This document shows positions 44,925-52,566 of a stretch of DNA of 64,000 bases, in pieces. Below the pieces are notes generated by a model. That model was not told the DNA's origin, did not search any database, and was given only the letters and a program-made list of their open reading frames with translations. Location of the stretch: assembly GCA_040751755.1 (NCBI GenBank), contig JBFMHC010000046.1, forward strand, positions 124,001-188,000, given 5' to 3'. Both the position numbers and the translations under genes were made by a program. The stretch is from PFJX01 sp040751755 (lineage in GTDB: Bacteria > Pseudomonadota > Gammaproteobacteria > Burkholderiales > Thiobacillaceae). Every line of letters begins with the position of its first letter. The stretch's first letter is position 1.

Positions 44925-46292
44925 ATGTCGCAAACCAAGTTTCTGCTCGACGAAAGCGATATCCCCACCCACTGGTACAACGTTGTCGCGGACATGCCCA
45001 ACCCGCCCGCGCCGCCCCTGGGGCCCGACGGCAAGCCGGTGGGGCCGGAGGCGCTGACCGCCATCTTCCCCATGTCGCTGATCGAGCAGGAGGTCTCCGG
45101 CGAGCGCTGGATCCCGATCCCCGAGCCGGTGCGCGAGGCCTACCGCCTGTGGCGCCCCAGCCCGATGTTCCGCGCCACCCGCCTGGAACAGGCGCTGGGC
45201 ACGCCGGCGCGCATCTACTACAAGTACGAGGGCGTCTCGCCGGCCGGCTCGCACAAGCCCAACACCGCCATCCCGCAGGCCTATTACAACCGGCAGGCCG
45301 GCATCAAACGCCTGTCCACCGAGACCGGCGCGGGCCAGTGGGGCTCCTCGCTGTCCTTCGCCGGCAAGATGTTCGGCATCGACGTGCGCGTCTACATGGT
45401 CAAGGTGAGCTATGAGCAGAAGCCCTTCCGCCGCTCCATGATGCAGACCTGGGGCGCCGAGGTGTTCGCCTCGCCCACCGACATGACCGAGGCCGGCCGC
45501 AAGATCCTCGCCGAGCATCCCGACTCGCCCGGCAGCCTGGGCATCGCCATCTCCGAGGCGGTGGAGGAGGCGGCCAGCCGCCCCGACACCAACTATGCCC
45601 TCGGTTCGGTGCTCAACCACGTCTGCCACCACCAGACCATCATCGGCCTGGAGGCGAAGAAGCAGTTCGAGAAGGCGGGCGACTGGCCGGACATGATCTT
45701 CGCGGCCTGCGGCGGCGGTTCCAACTTCGCCGGCGCGGCCTTCCCCTTCCTTGCCGACAACGCCGCCGGCGGCAGGAACGGCAAGCAGGTGCGCCTGGTG
45801 GCGGTGGAGCCGGATTCCTGCCCGACCCTGACGCGCGGCCACTATGCCTACGACTTCGGCGACGCCTCCGGCTACACGCCGCTGATGCTCATGTACACCC
45901 TCGGCCACGACTTCGTGCCGCCCGGCATCCACGCCGGCGGCCTGCGCTACCACGGTGACTCGCCGCTGGTCTCGCAGCTCTACAAGGAGCGGCTCATCGA
46001 GGCGGTGGCGGTGCCGCAGCTCGCCACCTTCGAGGCCGGCGTGCAGTTCGCCCGCGCCGAGGGCATCATCCCGGCGCCGGAGTCCTGCCACGCCGTTCGC
46101 GCCTGCCTCGACGAGGCGCTGCGCTGCAAGCAGACCGGCGAGGCGAAGACCCTGTTCTTCAACCTCTCCGGCCACGGCCACTTCGACATGGCCTCCTACG
46201 ACGCCTACTTCGCCGGCAAGCTGCAGGACTATGCCTATCCCGAGCACGAGATCGAGGCGGCCCTGCATCGGCTGCCCAAGGTGGGCGGGTGA
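44925..46292 (+). CDS. TrpB-like protein (TrpB2 class tryptophan synthase beta)
   Basis: This 455-residue PLP enzyme is longer than standard TrpB, with an N-terminal extension (FLLDESDIPTHWYNVVADMP) and the TrpB2 signature PSPMFRATRLEQALGTPARIYYKYEG. The PLP lysine is K111 in GSHKPNTA, and the phosphate-binding loop is CGGGSNFAG. TrpB2 enzymes use free indole, or with some partners phosphoserine, to make tryptophan. No trpA or other trp gene is adjacent, so it is a stand-alone indole salvage or alternative enzyme. AAGGAG lies seven bases upstream of the ATG. The next gene is aroG, feeding the same pathway. Confidence 0.93.
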   Translation: MSQTKFLLDESDIPTHWYNVVADMPNPPAPPLGPDGKPVGPEALTAIFPMSLIEQEVSGERWIPIPEPVREAYRLWRPSPMFRATRLEQALGTPARIYYKYEGVSPAGSHKPNTAIPQAYYNRQAGIKRLSTETGAGQWGSSLSFAGKMFGIDVRVYMVKVSYEQKPFRRSMMQTWGAEVFASPTDMTEAGRKILAEHPDSPGSLGIAISEAVEEAASRPDTNYALGSVLNHVCHHQTIIGLEAKKQFEKAGDWPDMIFAACGGGSNFAGAAFPFLADNAAGGRNGKQVRLVAVEPDSCPTLTRGHYAYDFGDASGYTPLMLMYTLGHDFVPPGIHAGGLRYHGDSPLVSQLYKERLIEAVAVPQLATFEAGVQFARAEGIIPAPESCHAVRACLDEALRCKQTGEAKTLFFNLSGHGHFDMASYDAYFAGKLQDYAYPEHEIEAALHRLPKVGG

Positions 46293-46334
46293 AACGGGAC
46301 CTTGGCTGGGCGAACCCGGTCGAGGTCTGATAGC

Positions 46335-46418
46335 ATGCCGGCCATGAACACCACTGCGCGCAACTATCGATTTAGCCAGCCCCCCTCCCGGGCGGTTGGG
46401 AAGCACGCGCGCAGTTAA
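46335..46418 (+). CDS. Putative leader peptide of aroG (27 residues)
   Basis: The ATG at 46335 follows GAGGT by eight bases and opens MPAMNTTARNYRFSQPP, ending with TAA at 46416-46418. A Tyr codon (46365-46367) and a Phe codon (46371-46373), separated by one Arg codon, lie in the first half. DAHP synthase, encoded next, makes the precursor of Tyr and Phe. Position and content suggest a ribosome-stalling leader; only one codon for each amino acid is present, fewer than in classic pheA leaders. Confidence 0.5.
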   Translation: MPAMNTTARNYRFSQPPSRAVGKHARS

Positions 46419-46434
46419 TCGACGTTGTCCCCCG
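46353..46434 (+). promoter_or_regulatory. Attenuator-like RNA structures before aroG
   Basis: ACTGCGCGC (46353-46361) can pair exactly with GCGCGCAGT (46407-46415). GGCGGTT (46391-46397) can pair with AACCGCC (46438-46444), the 5' arm of the terminator that follows. The first stem would hold the leader closed; stalling at the Tyr/Phe codons would open it and free GGCGGTT to form an antiterminator. The pairings are seen; the mechanism is inferred. Confidence 0.5.
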
Positions 46435-46460
46435 AAAAACCGCCAGCCTGGCGGTTTTTT
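46435..46460 (+). terminator. Rho-independent terminator in the aroG leader
   Basis: AAAAACCGCC and GGCGGTTTTTT flank a five-base loop. It lies after the leader peptide and 33 bases before the aroG ATG, so it must be a regulated (attenuator) terminator or the end of the TrpB2 transcript. Confidence 0.85.
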
Positions 46461-46492
46461 GTTTGGGCTGGCACCAACAGGAGTACTGAACC

Positions 46493-47569
46493 ATGACGGG
46501 CTACCGTACCGACGACACCCGCATCGCCCAGAGCGACGAGCTGCTGGCCCCCATGCAGATCATGCGCGAGCTGAAGGCCAACGAGCGCGCGCTGAAGACC
46601 ACCTTCGACGCGCGCCGCCAGGTGCACGACGTGCTGCGCGGCGCCGACGACCGCCTGGTGGTGATCGTCGGTCCCTGCTCCATCCACGACCCCAAGGCGG
46701 CGCTGGAATACGCGCACCGGCTCAAGGCCCTGGCGGCGGAGCTGGCGCACGACCTGGTGGTGATCATGCGCGTGTACTTCGAGAAGCCCCGCACCACCGT
46801 GGGCTGGAAGGGCCTGATCAACGACCCGCACCTGAACGAGAGCTTCGACATCAATGAGGGCCTGCGCCTGGCGCGCAAGCTGCTGCTGGAGCTGAACGAG
46901 GAGGGCGTGCCCTGCGCCACCGAGTTCCTCGACCTGATCTCGCCGCAGTACATCGCCGACCTGGTGTCGTGGGGCGCGATCGGCGCGCGCACCACCGAGT
47001 CGCAATCGCACCGCCAGCTGGCCTCCGGCCTGTCCTGCCCGGTCGGCTTCAAGAACGGCACGGACGGCAACATCCGCATCGCCGTCGACGCCATCAAGGC
47101 CTCGAACGCGCCGCACCACTTCGTCTCCATCACCAAGTCCGGCCACGTCGCGGTGTTCAAGACCGCCGGCAACGAGGACTGCCACGTCATCCTGCGCGGC
47201 GGCAAGAAGCCCAACTACGACGCCGAGAGCGTCAACCAGGTGTGCACCGATCTGGCCGCCGCCGGCCTGCGCCCGCAGGTCATGATCGACCTGTCGCACG
47301 CCAACTCGAGCAAGCAGTACCAGCGCCAGATCGACGTGGGCCAGGACGTGGCGCGGCAGATCGCCGCCGGCGACGAGCGCATCATGGGCGTGATGATCGA
47401 GAGCCACCTCAACCCCGGTCGCCAGGACCTGATGCCCGGCAAGGTGCTGGCCTACGGGCAGTCCATCACCGACGCCTGCATCGGCTGGGACGCCACCGAG
47501 CCGCTGCTGCGCGAACTGGCCGCCGCCGTGCAGGCGCGCCGCCTCGCCGGTCCGCGGGGAGACGACTAG
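46493..47569 (+). CDS. aroG: 3-deoxy-7-phosphoheptulonate (DAHP) synthase, type I
   Basis: This 358-residue enzyme condenses phosphoenolpyruvate and erythrose 4-phosphate, the first shikimate step. VVIVGPCSIHDPKAALEYA, MRVYFEKPRTTVGWKG, the LISPQYIADLVSWGAIGARTTES stretch and the metal ligands in CHVILRGG, MIDLSHANS and MIESHLNPG are all present. The type I-alpha N-terminus (ANERALKTTFDAR) indicates a feedback-regulated isozyme, but Phe versus Tyr specificity cannot be read reliably. GGAG lies before the ATG. Confidence 0.96.
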   Translation: MTGYRTDDTRIAQSDELLAPMQIMRELKANERALKTTFDARRQVHDVLRGADDRLVVIVGPCSIHDPKAALEYAHRLKALAAELAHDLVVIMRVYFEKPRTTVGWKGLINDPHLNESFDINEGLRLARKLLLELNEEGVPCATEFLDLISPQYIADLVSWGAIGARTTESQSHRQLASGLSCPVGFKNGTDGNIRIAVDAIKASNAPHHFVSITKSGHVAVFKTAGNEDCHVILRGGKKPNYDAESVNQVCTDLAAAGLRPQVMIDLSHANSSKQYQRQIDVGQDVARQIAAGDERIMGVMIESHLNPGRQDLMPGKVLAYGQSITDACIGWDATEPLLRELAAAVQARRLAGPRGDD

Positions 47570-47594
47570 CACCGGGTCGGGTAGAATCGCAACC

Positions 47595-47690
47595 GGCGGG
47601 CCTCCCCGCATGGTCAAGCCGTGAACCTGGTCAGGTCCGGAAGGAAGCAGCCACAGCGGTCCATGCCAGTGCCGGGGGTCAGGCTCGCCA
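47595..47690 (+). ncRNA. ffs: Signal recognition particle 4.5S RNA
   Basis: The segment contains the invariant core GGTCCGGAAGGAAGCAGCC (GGAA tetraloop with the asymmetric Ffh-binding loops). Flanking arms GGCGGGCCTCCCC and GGGGGTCAGGCTCGCC pair end to end, giving the single long hairpin of bacterial small SRP RNA. A -10-like TAGAAT lies at 47582-47587. The RNA binds Ffh and targets nascent membrane proteins. It is upstream of dnaX, as in many proteobacteria, here with pagL in between. It ends about 30 bases before the pagL start. Confidence 0.95.
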
Positions 47691-47722
47691 CCCCGATTCT
47701 TGTAGACTGCTGGAGTGGACGG

Positions 47723-48250
47723 ATGTCGCGACGTGGTGTTTGCGTCCTGCTGCTGGGGCTGGGCATGACCGGCACCCAGGCTGCCCTTGCCCTCGACGGC
47801 TCGGCGCTGGAGCTTGGCCACAACGCGGACGCGACGATGTCGCGCCTGAGCGTGCGCTGGAATCTCGAACGCCTGTGGACGCTCGGCCACGACTGGAACG
47901 TCAGCGTCTTCACCGAGGCCGGCCTCGGCAGCTGGCAGGGTGACGGCGCGGGCGCCAAGGACCTCTGGGAGCTCGGTTTCACCCCCGTGCTGCGCATCAA
48001 CTCCACGCACAGCGGTTTCTTCTGGGAGGGCGGCATCGGCGTGCACTTGATGTCGCACAACCGCATCAACGACCGGCACGTCTTCGGCAGCCACTTCAAC
48101 TTCGGCGACCATCTTGGTTTTGGCTGGCGTCTGGGCGACAAGGAACGGTATGAACTCGGCTATCGCTTCCAGCATCTCTCCAACGCCAACACGGCGATGC
48201 CCAACGACAGCATCAACTTCCACCAGCTCCGTCTCGGCCTCAACTACTGA
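47723..48250 (+). CDS. pagL: Lipid A 3-O-deacylase PagL-like outer-membrane protein
   Basis: This 175-residue protein has a signal peptide (about 1-24) and alternating amphipathic strands ending in a C-terminal Tyr, as in outer-membrane barrels. The catalytic pair H151-x-S153 lies in YRFQHLSNAN. The expected acidic third residue after NP is not obvious (the region reads NDSINFHQLRLG), so activity is not certain. PagL removes the 3-O-acyl chain of lipid A. GGAG precedes the ATG by seven bases. It sits between ffs and dnaX, an uncommon place. Confidence 0.85.
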   Translation: MSRRGVCVLLLGLGMTGTQAALALDGSALELGHNADATMSRLSVRWNLERLWTLGHDWNVSVFTEAGLGSWQGDGAGAKDLWELGFTPVLRINSTHSGFFWEGGIGVHLMSHNRINDRHVFGSHFNFGDHLGFGWRLGDKERYELGYRFQHLSNANTAMPNDSINFHQLRLGLNY

Positions 48251-48268
48251 GCCACGGTCCGATCACGC

Positions 48269-49933
48269 ATGAGCCATCAGGTCCTCGCCCGCAAGTGGCG
48301 CCCCCGCACCTTTGAACAGCTGGTGGGGCAGGAGCACGTGGTGCGCGCGCTGTCCAACGCGCTCACGCAGGGGCGCCTGCACCATGCCTATCTGTTCACC
48401 GGCACGCGCGGCGTCGGCAAGACCACGCTGGCGCGCATCCTCGCCAAGTGCCTCAACTGCGAGAGCGGCGTCACCGCGCAGCCCTGCGGCCAGTGCGCGG
48501 CATGCACGCAGATCGACGGCGGCCGCTTCGTCGATCTGATCGAGCTGGACGCCGCCTCCAACACCGGCGTCGACAACATGCGCGAGATCCTCGAGAACGC
48601 GCAATACGCCCCCACCTCCGGGCGCTACAAGGTGTACATCATCGACGAGGTGCACATGCTCTCGCGCAACGCCTTCAACGCCATGTTGAAGACGCTGGAG
48701 GAGCCGCCGGGCCATGTCATCTTCATCCTCGCCACCACCGACCCGCAGAAGGTGCCGGTGACGGTGCTGTCGCGTTGCCTGCAGTTCAACCTCAAGCAGA
48801 TGCCGCCAGGCCATGTCGCCGGCCACCTGAAGAACGTGCTGGAGGCGGAGGGCGTGCCGTTCGAGAGCGGTGCCCTGCACCTGCTCGCGCGCGCCGCCGC
48901 CGGCAGCATGCGCGACGCCCTCTCCCTCACCGACCAGGCCATCGCCTATGGCCAGGGCGGGCTCAAGGAGGAGGAGGTGCGCGGCATGCTGGGCGTGATC
49001 GACCAGGCCTATCTGCTGCCCATCCTCACCGCCCTGGCCGCGCAGGACGGGCCCGCCATGATGCGCGAGGCGGACGAACTGGCGGCGCGCGGCTTCTCCT
49101 TCGACGCCGCGCTCCAGGACCTGGCCGGCCTGCTGCACCAGATCGCCCTCGCCCAGGGCGTGCCGGAGGCGGTGGACGAGGACGCCCCGGAACGCGACCG
49201 CCTGTTCGAGCTGGCGCGCCGGCTCGACCCCGAGACCGTGCAGGTGCTGTACCAGATCGCCACCCTGGGGCGGCGCGACCTGGAGTGGGCGCCGGACGAG
49301 TTCGCCGGCTTCTCCATGACCTTGCTGCGCATGCTCGCCTTCCTGCCGGGCACGGCGCCTGCCGCACCCGTGCCGCCGCCGTCCGGCCGCCGCTTCGAAA
49401 GCGGTGGCGGCGGCGAGGCCGGCATGGCGGCGCGGGGCCTTGCCGCCGCCGTGCAGGCGCCGCGCCCTGGCGCGGTGGCGGCGAACGAGAGTCTCGATAT
49501 CGCCGACGAGGCGGCCGTGCCGCAGCCCGTGGCCGGCGAGGCCTTGCCCGGATTCGACGGCGACTGGCGCCGCCTCGCCGAAGGCTTGCCGGGGCTGCTG
49601 CGTCAGCTCGCCATGCAGTGCGAGCTGGCTGGATACGACGCGCGCGGCCTGCGCCTGCGCCTGCCGGAGGCGCAGAAGAGCCTGCTGGCCGGTTTCGGCG
49701 ACAAGCTGAAAGGCGCGCTCGCGGAGCGCCTGGGCGCGGGCGTGCGCATCGACATCGAGGTGGTGGCCGATGCCGGCGCCGCCTCGCCTGCCGCCGCGCG
49801 GGCGCGCGAGCAGGCCGACAGGCAGGCCGACGCCGAGGCGGCGATCCACGACGATCCCTTCGTGCGGACCCTGGTGCGCGAGTGCGGAGCGACCGTCAAC
49901 AACATCCGTCCGCGCACGGGCACCGGCAACTAG
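48269..49933 (+). CDS. dnaX: DNA polymerase III subunit tau/gamma
   Basis: This 554-residue clamp-loader ATPase starts VLARKWRPRTFEQLVGQEHVV, has Walker A GTRGVGKTT (45-53), four zinc-module cysteines (CLNC...CGQCAAC), Walker B VYIIDEVHMLS and sensor 1 LATTDPQKVPVTVLSRCLQF. After about residue 370 comes a Gly/Ala-rich linker and the polymerase-binding tau tail. No A-rich slippery site for a shorter gamma form was seen. It is followed by ybaB and recR, the standard order. Confidence 0.96.
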   Translation: MSHQVLARKWRPRTFEQLVGQEHVVRALSNALTQGRLHHAYLFTGTRGVGKTTLARILAKCLNCESGVTAQPCGQCAACTQIDGGRFVDLIELDAASNTGVDNMREILENAQYAPTSGRYKVYIIDEVHMLSRNAFNAMLKTLEEPPGHVIFILATTDPQKVPVTVLSRCLQFNLKQMPPGHVAGHLKNVLEAEGVPFESGALHLLARAAAGSMRDALSLTDQAIAYGQGGLKEEEVRGMLGVIDQAYLLPILTALAAQDGPAMMREADELAARGFSFDAALQDLAGLLHQIALAQGVPEAVDEDAPERDRLFELARRLDPETVQVLYQIATLGRRDLEWAPDEFAGFSMTLLRMLAFLPGTAPAAPVPPPSGRRFESGGGGEAGMAARGLAAAVQAPRPGAVAANESLDIADEAAVPQPVAGEALPGFDGDWRRLAEGLPGLLRQLAMQCELAGYDARGLRLRLPEAQKSLLAGFGDKLKGALAERLGAGVRIDIEVVADAGAASPAAARAREQADRQADAEAAIHDDPFVRTLVRECGATVNNIRPRTGTGN

Positions 49934-49966
49934 CAAGACCAGATAGGAAAACGATAGGAAGACGCG

Positions 49967-50302
49967 ATGATCAAAGGCGGTATGGGTGGCCTGGGCAACC
50001 TCATGAAGCAGGCCCAGCAGATGCAGGAAAACATGCAGAAGATGCAGGCGAAGATCGCCGAGATGGAGGTGGAGGGCGCCTCCGGCGCCGGCCTCGTCAA
50101 GGTGGTGATGACCGGCAAGCATGACGTCAAGCGGGTCACCATCGACCCCAGCCTGCTGGCCGACGACAAGGACATGCTCGAGGACCTGGTCGCCGCTGCG
50201 ATGAACGACGCGGTGCGCAAGGTGGAGGCCATGGTGCAGGAGAAGATGGCGGGCGTCACCGCCGGCCTGCCCCTGCCGCCCGGCTTCAAGATGCCGTTCT
50301 GA
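49967..50302 (+). CDS. ybaB: YbaB/EbfC nucleoid-associated protein
   Basis: This 111-residue DNA-binding dimer has a Met/Gln-rich N-terminal helix (GNLMKQAQQMQENMQKMQAKIAEM), then VEGASGAGLVKVVMTGKHDVKRVTIDP and EDLVAAAMNDAVRKVEAM. It lies 33 bases after dnaX and before recR. The three-gene order is widely conserved. Confidence 0.96.
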   Translation: MIKGGMGGLGNLMKQAQQMQENMQKMQAKIAEMEVEGASGAGLVKVVMTGKHDVKRVTIDPSLLADDKDMLEDLVAAAMNDAVRKVEAMVQEKMAGVTAGLPLPPGFKMPF

Positions 50303-50313
50303 GCACGTGGAGC

Positions 50314-50388
50314 GTAGGGTGGTGCAATAAGCGCAGCGCATTGCACCGGATGGCATGCGGCGGATCACGCTGCGCCAATCCGCCCTAC
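50314..50388. repeat. Palindromic intergenic repeat between ybaB and recR
   Basis: The element is bounded by GTAGGG and CCCTAC. Inside it, GGTGCAAT pairs with ATTGCACC, and GGCGGAT pairs with ATCCGCC, giving two hairpins with GCGC-rich loops. This GTAGGGTGGTGCAAT-type element is a family of dispersed repeats known from many gammaproteobacterial intergenic regions. Confidence 0.7.
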
Positions 50389-50407
50389 CGACTCTGACTG
50401 ACGGCTG

Positions 50408-51004
50408 ATGGCCTTCCCCTCCTCGCTCGAAGCCCTGATCGACGGCCTGCGCGTCCTCCCCGGCGTGGGGCCGAAGTCCGCCGCGCGCATGGCCTACCAC
50501 CTGCTGCAGCGCAACCGCGCCGGCGCGGCGCGCCTCGCGGCGGCCCTCTCCAATGCCCTGGAGCGCCTGCACCACTGCCAGCGCTGCAACAACTTCTCCG
50601 AGACGCCGGTGTGCGAGCTGTGCCAGAACCCGCGCCGCGACGCGCGCCAGTTGTGCGTGGTGGAGATGCCCGCCGACCTGAACCGGCTGGAGGAGACGCA
50701 GGCCTATCGCGGCCTCTATTTCGTGCTCATGGGGCGCCTGTCGCCGCTCGACGGCGTCGGTCCGCGCGAGATCGGCCTGGAGCAGCTGATCGCGCGCGCG
50801 CAGGACGGCGAGACGCAGGAGGTGATCCTCGCCACCAACTTCACCGCCGAGGGCGAGGCCACCGCGCACTATGCCGGCGAGCTGCTCAAGGCCAAGGGGC
50901 TCAAGGTCACGCGCATCGCCCGCGGCCTGCCCGCCGGCGGCGAACTGGAGCACGTGGACGGCATGACCATCGCGCAGGCCCTGCAGGACCGTCGCCCCGC
51001 CTGA
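50408..51004 (+). CDS. recR: Recombination mediator RecR
   Basis: This 198-residue protein has an N-terminal HhH (LIDGLRVLPGVGPKSAARMAYHLL), a zinc finger CQRCNNFSETPVCELCQ, a Toprim domain (LCVVEMPADLNRLEETQAYRGLYFVLMG, then EVILATNFTAEGEATAHY) and a C-terminal Walker-like strand. With RecO it loads RecA at gaps. The dispersed repeat lies in front, so it may be separately expressed from dnaX-ybaB. Confidence 0.97.
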   Translation: MAFPSSLEALIDGLRVLPGVGPKSAARMAYHLLQRNRAGAARLAAALSNALERLHHCQRCNNFSETPVCELCQNPRRDARQLCVVEMPADLNRLEETQAYRGLYFVLMGRLSPLDGVGPREIGLEQLIARAQDGETQEVILATNFTAEGEATAHYAGELLKAKGLKVTRIARGLPAGGELEHVDGMTIAQALQDRRPA

Positions 51005-51032
51005 ATCGCAACGCAGAAGAACAATACACGCC

Positions 51033-52553
51033 ATGGGAACCGAAACCGCGCTGGACCGCCTGCTCGAACGCATGAACGAGGGAGGCGACTTCCCCGCCCT
51101 CTCGCACACCATCACCGAGCTGAACAAGGCGGTCGCGGACGAGGTCGGCAACACCAACGTCCTCACCGAGATCATCCTGCGCGACGTCGCCCTCACCAAC
51201 AAGCTGCTGCGCCTGGTGAACGCCGCGCACTACGGCTCGTTCAGCGGCCAGCCCATCAGCACCATCTCGCGCGCGGTGGTGATCCTCGGCTTCGACGCGG
51301 TGCGCGACGCGGCGGTGTCGCTGCTGCTGTTCGAGCATCTGGAGAACCACGCGCAGGCCGATGCCCTGAAGGGCGAGGCGGTGGAGAGCTTCTTCTGCGG
51401 CACGCTGGGGCGCATGCTCGCGGGCAGCGCCGGCGTGCGTGACGGCGAGGAGGCCTTCATCAGCGCCCTGTTCCGCAACCTCGGGCGCCTGCTCGCGCGC
51501 TTCCACTTCTTCGAGGAGACGGAACAGATCGCCGCGCGCATGGCCGAGGACAAGCTGAGCGAGGAGGCGGCGGCGCGCCTGGTGCTGGGCGTGGACTACG
51601 ACCAGCTCGGCCTGGCGGTCGCCAAGCACTGGCACTTCTCCCCCACCATCCTGCAGGCCATCGCGCCCATCGGCGCCGCCGCGCCGCGCACGCCCACCTC
51701 GGCGCCGGGGCGCCTGCAGGTGGTCGCCAGCCTGGCGCAGGAGCTGTACCGCACCTTCGCCGCCGACCTGCCGCCGGACCAGCAGCGGCAGGCGATCGGC
51801 GCGTTGTGCGAGCGCTACAAGAACACCGCGAAGGTCAGCCCCGAGAGCCTCGCCGAGACCGTGCACCGGGCCGCCGCCGAGGTGCAGAAGGAGGCGCACA
51901 TCATCCGCGCGGATGCCAAGCGCAGCCCGATGCTGAAACGTCTGCTGGCGCCGGAGGGCGCCGGTGCCCAGGCGCAGCCCGGGGAAGCGGCGGGGGCGGA
52001 TGCGTTCGCCGAGGCGGTCGTGGAGTCCAACGGCAGCGCCACCGATCCCACCAACATCCTCGCTCAGGGCATGCAGGACCTGACCAGCCTGATCCTCGGC
52101 AACTACCAGCTCGGCGACGTGCTCAAGATGGTGGCCGAGCTGTTCTACCGCTGCGGCAGCTTCGACCACGTGGTGGTCAGCACCCTGGACCGTCCCAGCC
52201 AGTGCCTGCTCGGTCGCGTCGCCTTCGGCCCGCAGGCGGCGCGCCTGCGCACGGTGTTCCGCGTGCCGCTGACCTTCGCCCCGGACGTGTTCCATGCCGC
52301 CCTTTCGAAGGGGCAGGACATCCTCATCTCCGACGCGCGCGCGGACAACATCCGCGGCCGCATCCCGCCCTGGTACGCGCAGAGCGCCAATGCCCATTCC
52401 TTCCTGCTGCTGCCCATCTCCATCAACGGCAAGGCATTGGCTATGCTGTACGCGGATCGCCTGAAGGAGCCGCTGCAGCTCAGCAGCCAGCTGCTGGGCA
52501 TGCTGAAGGCCCTGCGCAACCAGGCCACCCTCGCCATTCGTCAAAAACTCTGA
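51033..52553 (+). CDS. HDOD-domain signalling protein with C-terminal GAF domain
   Basis: In this 506-residue protein, residues about 15-230 form an HDOD domain (FPALSHTITELNKAVAD, LRDVALTNKLLRLVNAAHYG, ISRAVVILGFDAVRDAAVSLLLFEHL). A charged Ala-rich linker follows (about 290-340). Residues about 345-500 form a GAF-like domain (LTSLILGNYQLGDVLKMVAELFYRC, then SFLLLPISINGKALAMLYAD). HDOD proteins are regulators that act through protein contacts rather than catalysis. The stimulus is unknown. Its end is 13 bases from purB, so they may share a message. Confidence 0.88.
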   Translation: MGTETALDRLLERMNEGGDFPALSHTITELNKAVADEVGNTNVLTEIILRDVALTNKLLRLVNAAHYGSFSGQPISTISRAVVILGFDAVRDAAVSLLLFEHLENHAQADALKGEAVESFFCGTLGRMLAGSAGVRDGEEAFISALFRNLGRLLARFHFFEETEQIAARMAEDKLSEEAAARLVLGVDYDQLGLAVAKHWHFSPTILQAIAPIGAAAPRTPTSAPGRLQVVASLAQELYRTFAADLPPDQQRQAIGALCERYKNTAKVSPESLAETVHRAAAEVQKEAHIIRADAKRSPMLKRLLAPEGAGAQAQPGEAAGADAFAEAVVESNGSATDPTNILAQGMQDLTSLILGNYQLGDVLKMVAELFYRCGSFDHVVVSTLDRPSQCLLGRVAFGPQAARLRTVFRVPLTFAPDVFHAALSKGQDILISDARADNIRGRIPPWYAQSANAHSFLLLPISINGKALAMLYADRLKEPLQLSSQLLGMLKALRNQATLAIRQKL

Positions 52554-52566
52554 GACCGAGCCCATC

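Noticed and set aside
48269..49933. Programmed frameshift for gamma in dnaX
   Set aside because: No A-rich slippery heptamer followed by a stem was found in the middle of the gene.
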